From positions 1-64,000 of the forward strand of contig CAZCFZ010000004.1 in the NCBI GenBank assembly GCA_964498065.1: DNA of 64,000 nucleotides. Direction: 5' to 3'. Below are positions 60,519-64,000 of the stretch, piece by piece; positions within the stretch are counted from its first letter, which is position 1, and every line of letters begins with the position of its first letter. Under the pieces are notes generated by a model. That model ran no database searches. It was not told the DNA's origin and saw nothing but the letters and a program-made list of their open reading frames with translations. Made by a program: the position numbers and the translations under genes. Origin of the DNA: FEN-1297 sp964498065. GTDB lineage: Bacteria > Bacteroidota > Ignavibacteria > Ignavibacteriales > Ignavibacteriaceae.

Positions 60519-63059
60519 ATGAAAGATTTTTTTCTTAAAAATAGATCAAAGATTATAATAGCTGTCTCGACGGTATTGATATTAACGGCTGTAATTGAGA
60601 TATATTTTGTTTTGTTTGTCCGGGTTCAATCGAATGATGAATGTATATGGCAGCCTAAAAAAATAAATAAAACAGAGTCAATTATAGTTTTCCAATCTGT
60701 AAAAGTAGGCGGCGTAACCTGGAATGCCGGAATTAGAGACGGCGATGAATTAGTTGAAATTAACAATCAAAAACTCGCGAATCCGACTGCTGCACAAAAT
60801 ATACTGGATAAAGTTAAATCCGGGCATTACGCCGATTATACTATTAAAAAAGACGGCAAGCTGATTCACACAAAGGTTTACATTAAAAAGCTTGTTAGGG
60901 TTAATAATCTGGCAAATACAATTTTAGCTCTTATACAAATGCTTATCGGTTTTATTGTTTTAATGGCGAAGCCAACGGGTAAAGTACAAAAATTGTTCTA
61001 TGGAATCGGTGTAGCTGCCGTTCTTTCAGGTGTTTTTTATCTTTCGCCGTTATTTACTTCTATTGAAATGATTATGGCAAATAGATGGTATTTTGCCACT
61101 TTGGCATTTTTCGGATTATTTGGACAAAACTCATTTGTATTTTTGTTTCTTGCTTTTTTCTGGACCTTTCCGCAGCCTTTTAAACTTATGGATAAATTAT
61201 GGATTAAGAGGTCTCTGGTTATTACACCGCTTATATTATTCATATTTGAATACATTGTCTTTGGATTAAATTTTATTACCCCTATTAATTCAATTAACTT
61301 TGATGTTGTAAGAACAATTTTGCAATATGTTTTTAGCGGAATCGAATTCATTGCCTTTATATCTTTAATAATTAATTATAGAAGATTAAAAACCAGGGAA
61401 GAGAAAAAACCCGTATTCATTATTCTGGTAGCTTTAGTAATTGCATTTTTAGCAATTATTTATACATCTCGCATTGCTCCTGCCATATCAGATAATTTAT
61501 ATAATGCGCCGGAATATTATACGCCCATAATTTTAATTATTTTAATCCCGATTGCATTTGCATATTCCATTTTTAAATATCAATTAATGGATGTAAGTGT
61601 TGTAATTAAAAATACTATTATGTACGGTTCAGCGACTGTTGGTTTAGCAGCTGTTTATTTCTTTGTAATTTATATTTTAGGACAAAGCATCAGTGAGGCA
61701 ATCGGAACCGAATTCCAGGGTATAATTGCGGGCATAATTTTTATAGGGTTTGCGGTCATTTTCCAATCTACTAAAAATAAATACCAGGATTTTATAACAG
61801 CCAAATTTTATCCCGAACAATTTGCTTATCAAAAAGTACTTGTAAAATTTACAGGTGATTTATCAACTGTCGTGGGTTTAAATAATATTTTAGATACAAT
61901 GCAGGCTACATTTGTCGATGCGTTAATGATCAATCATTTCGGCATTATGATTAAGGGTAAAAAAGTAAATGAATTTCAGCTTGTTAGAAACGTTGGTATT
62001 ACCAAGGACGACTTAGTAATTAACAATGAGAATCTTGATGAAGCAGTTTCCCAAAAACTACAGACTTTTAAACAGCCGGTATTTGAACAAAATGAATTTC
62101 AAGAAGTATTTCCTAATGCTGCGGAAAGATTAATAACGGAAGAAATTTATACTGTAATTCCAATGATAATTAAATCAAAAATTATTGGAATGCTGTTGTT
62201 CGGATTAAAGCATTCAGGTTCACAATTTGCCGGCAAGGATTTAGATTTGCTTTTAGCTGCCGCAAACCAGGCGGCAGTTTCAATTGAAAATGCCAGGTTA
62301 TATAAATCCGAAGCTGAAAAACTGGAAATTGAAAGAGATCTATCTATTGCTAGAAAAATTCAGCAAGGACTTTTACCTAAATGCATACCGGATACTAAAG
62401 GTTTGGATATATGCGGTGAAATGATTCCGGCAATGCAGGTCGGCGGGGATTATTATGATCTTATTCCAATTTCGGATTCGCAGTTATTCGTTGTTGTGGG
62501 AGATGTTTCCGGTAAAGGACTTGCGGCCTCACTATACATGACGAAGCTTCAAACAATGATTCAGCTTGCATGCGCACCCGGCAAAACACCGAGAGAGATA
62601 ATGATTGAAGTAAATAAAAAATTTTACGACGCTATTGAAAGAAATTCTTTTGTAACTATGACTCTCGCACTATTCGATACCGAATTGAATAAAGTTACTT
62701 TCTGCAGAGCAGGACATATGCCGGTGCTTACGGCAATGAACGGCTCGGTACATTCCTACAGGACACAGGGAATAGGTGTAGGTCTGGAAAAGGGAATTAT
62801 ATTTGAAAAAACATTGATTGAAGAGGAAGTCGAATTGAAACCCGGGCAAATATATGCATTCTTCTCGGACGGAATAACAGAAGCAATGAATGAATCTCTC
62901 GAACTTTTCGGTGAAGACAATTTATCAGGTCTGCTGAAAAACGGTATGTCCAAAACCTCTACTGACATTATGAACAGGATCTGGGATTCCATAAATCAAT
63001 TTAGGGGAACTGCAGAACAAAATGATGATATGACAATGGTTATTGTGAGGGTAAAATGA
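60519..63059 (+). CDS. RsbU-like PP2C phosphatase with PDZ and multi-pass membrane sensor
   Basis: 846 residues. A transmembrane helix (about 10-30), then a periplasmic PDZ domain (about 55-130; KVGGVTWNAGIRDGDELVEINNQ in pieces VGGVTWNAGIRDGDEL and VEINNQKL), then seven or so helices (about 140-400), a GAF domain (about 440-590), linker AEKLEIERDLSIARKIQQGLLP and SpoIIE-type PP2C with GGDYYDLI, VGDVSGKGLAASLYM, FFSDGITEAMN and NDDMTMVIVR. All metal ligands are intact. PDZ domains usually bind C-termini, e.g. of misfolded outer-membrane proteins. Starts 108 bases after the second phosphatase, possibly its own transcript. Confidence 0.9.
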   Translation: MKDFFLKNRSKIIIAVSTVLILTAVIEIYFVLFVRVQSNDECIWQPKKINKTESIIVFQSVKVGGVTWNAGIRDGDELVEINNQKLANPTAAQNILDKVKSGHYADYTIKKDGKLIHTKVYIKKLVRVNNLANTILALIQMLIGFIVLMAKPTGKVQKLFYGIGVAAVLSGVFYLSPLFTSIEMIMANRWYFATLAFFGLFGQNSFVFLFLAFFWTFPQPFKLMDKLWIKRSLVITPLILFIFEYIVFGLNFITPINSINFDVVRTILQYVFSGIEFIAFISLIINYRRLKTREEKKPVFIILVALVIAFLAIIYTSRIAPAISDNLYNAPEYYTPIILIILIPIAFAYSIFKYQLMDVSVVIKNTIMYGSATVGLAAVYFFVIYILGQSISEAIGTEFQGIIAGIIFIGFAVIFQSTKNKYQDFITAKFYPEQFAYQKVLVKFTGDLSTVVGLNNILDTMQATFVDALMINHFGIMIKGKKVNEFQLVRNVGITKDDLVINNENLDEAVSQKLQTFKQPVFEQNEFQEVFPNAAERLITEEIYTVIPMIIKSKIIGMLLFGLKHSGSQFAGKDLDLLLAAANQAAVSIENARLYKSEAEKLEIERDLSIARKIQQGLLPKCIPDTKGLDICGEMIPAMQVGGDYYDLIPISDSQLFVVVGDVSGKGLAASLYMTKLQTMIQLACAPGKTPREIMIEVNKKFYDAIERNSFVTMTLALFDTELNKVTFCRAGHMPVLTAMNGSVHSYRTQGIGVGLEKGIIFEKTLIEEEVELKPGQIYAFFSDGITEAMNESLELFGEDNLSGLLKNGMSKTSTDIMNRIWDSINQFRGTAEQNDDMTMVIVRVK

Positions 63060-63170
63060 TGCTTTGTTTGGAATTACTTTAATAAATTTTTACTATATTT
63101 CTTTCGTCCTGTCAAATAAAAATTAAATTTGGAACGCGAATCAATCCTTCATCATTTAAAAAGAATTCAT

Positions 63171-64000
63171 ATGCGTTATTATCCGGTTCTAAAAGTAATC
63201 TTATTTTTTTCATTCATTTTTGCGGCTGAAATATCTGCACAGGACGAAAAAGGGATTATTTATGGCAAGGTAAGGGATGCAGTTTCGATGCAGCCGTTAA
63301 TCGGTGCCAACATTTTAATACTGGACAGCAATCTTGGAGCTGCAGCCGATCAGGAAGGAAATTACAAAATTAAAGGGATTAAACCCGGAACTTACCGCCT
63401 CAAAATTTCCAGCATCGGGTATATAACGGTAATCAAAACAGATGTAGTCGTTAATTCCGTAAAACCGGCAAGACTTGATGTTGAATTAATGGAAACAACT
63501 CTTGAGCTTAGCGAAGTTACGGTAAAGGATGAATATTTTTCTAAAAATCCTTTAGAGCCTATTAGCACAACTAATTTCTCCTTTGAAGAAATAAGGAGAG
63601 CGCCGGGTGGATTTGAGGATGTAGTTAGGGCACTTTCCATTCTTCCGGGAGTAGCGCAGGCAGATGCGGGAAGAAACGATTTAATTGTACGGGGCGGAGC
63701 GCCTTCGGAAAATTTGTTTTTGGTCGATGGAATTGTAATTCCGAATATAAATCATTTTGGTACGCAGGGTGCGGCAGGCGGACCGGTCAGTTACGTGAAT
63801 CTTGATTATGTAAAATCAACAAGCTTTTCCACCGGAGGATTTCCCGTTACTTACGGGGACAGGCTTTCGTCTGTTCTTTCAATAAATTTAAAAAACGGAA
63901 GGCAGGATAGGATAGGCGGGAAAGCAACAGTTTCGGCAACTCAGTTTGGTCTGGATATGGAAGGTCCTATTAATCGGAGTTCCGATTTTATTTTTTCGGT
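63171..64000 (+). CDS. TonB-dependent outer-membrane receptor (3' end off the window)
   Basis: The frame is open from ATG 63171 to the right edge (276 codons seen). Signal peptide MRYYPVLKVILFFSFIFAAEISAQ, then a carboxypeptidase-regulatory-like domain (GKVRDAVSMQPLIGANILILD, here cut to GANILILD and GTYRLKISSIGY), then a TonB-receptor plug: RRAPGGFEDVVRALSILPG, DLIVRGGAPSENLFLVDG and VKSTSFSTGGFPVTYGDR. It should carry a ligand across the outer membrane with TonB energy. No SusD partner or TonB box can be seen in the part present. Shorter frames on the minus strand here are shadows. Confidence 0.88.
   Translation, partial: MRYYPVLKVILFFSFIFAAEISAQDEKGIIYGKVRDAVSMQPLIGANILILDSNLGAAADQEGNYKIKGIKPGTYRLKISSIGYITVIKTDVVVNSVKPARLDVELMETTLELSEVTVKDEYFSKNPLEPISTTNFSFEEIRRAPGGFEDVVRALSILPGVAQADAGRNDLIVRGGAPSENLFLVDGIVIPNINHFGTQGAAGGPVSYVNLDYVKSTSFSTGGFPVTYGDRLSSVLSINLKNGRQDRIGGKATVSATQFGLDMEGPINRSSDFIFS

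Noticed and set aside
1..64000. tRNA, rRNA, transposase, integrase or phage genes
   Set aside because: No convincing cloverleaf, rRNA segment or recombinase motif was found on reading; absence is by eye only.

Overview
The window is AT-rich DNA from a bacterium that is most likely a member of the Ignavibacteria/Ignavibacteriota (Bacteroidota-Chlorobiota group). The clearest marks are type IX secretion (T9SS) C-terminal sorting domains: an almost pure copy with the motif YQNYPNPFNPTT at 2825-3187 and a PorZ-like propeller protein at 37317-39569. A SusC/TonB-type receptor with a carboxypeptidase-regulatory-like N-terminus (63171 to the right edge), many lipoproteins with short signal peptides, and a menaquinone (menG) rather than clearly ubiquinone context agree with this. 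I see no tRNA, rRNA, CRISPR array, prophage or transposase; most of the window is chromosomal housekeeping DNA with a few accessory segments.

Layout. 1-9.2 kb: the body of uvrA (its N-terminus lies off the left edge), a sorting-domain-only mini protein, an RNase Z-like hydrolase, a Gfo/Idh/MocA oxidoreductase, a DUF362 protein followed by a fused NapH/NapG-like iron-sulfur membrane protein, a HEAT-like gene broken by an in-frame stop, and a small ferredoxin. 9.3-15.3 kb: a group II PLP decarboxylase, oligopeptidase B, a secreted protein with a chagasin-type inhibitor domain, and nudC. 15.4-23.0 kb: a TetR-regulated drug or metabolite efflux operon (TetR, membrane-fusion lipoprotein, ATPase, TolC, ATPase, two ABC-2 permeases) of the YbhGFSR type. 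A four-helix-bundle (S23/IVP-family) gene flanked by inverted repeats sits inside it. 23.3-31.5 kb: asnA, a CBM9-like lipoprotein, a protease/propeller/barrel fusion, and a run of small genes ending in rdgB. 31.5-43.5 kb: menG, PAP2, rsmA, a ROK kinase, an ABC-F ATPase, PorZ-like protein, a GT-C-like membrane protein, ribH, a PHP phosphoesterase and a Crp/Fnr regulator. 43.8-52.6 kb: a PpiD/SurA-like foldase, an outer-membrane-like protein, aroK-aroB, two related structured non-coding hairpin elements, nadA, an orphan histidine kinase and purA.

52.7-63.1 kb is a signalling island. It has a STAS anti-anti-sigma protein, an ECF sigma factor translationally coupled to a large membrane-anchored putative anti-sigma factor, and an operon of RsbU-like phosphatase (membrane+GAF), STAS protein, RsbW-like kinase and a second RsbU-like phosphatase (GAF+GAF). 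A third phosphatase follows (membrane+PDZ+multi-pass+GAF). This looks like a partner-switching hub with three sensory phosphatases feeding one STAS/RsbW pair; no Sigma-B-type target is visible here. The ECF gene carries an ECF-like promoter, and an identical -10 block at identical spacing lies upstream of the mini T9SS protein 50 kb away, which suggests a small predicted regulon.

The items most worth a second look are the covarying hairpin pair at 48.5-48.9 kb, the inverted-repeat-flanked S23 gene inside the efflux operon, the three-phosphatase partner-switching cluster, the shared ECF promoter, and the nonsense-interrupted HEAT-like gene. Function calls rest on motif recognition alone; no database search was possible.
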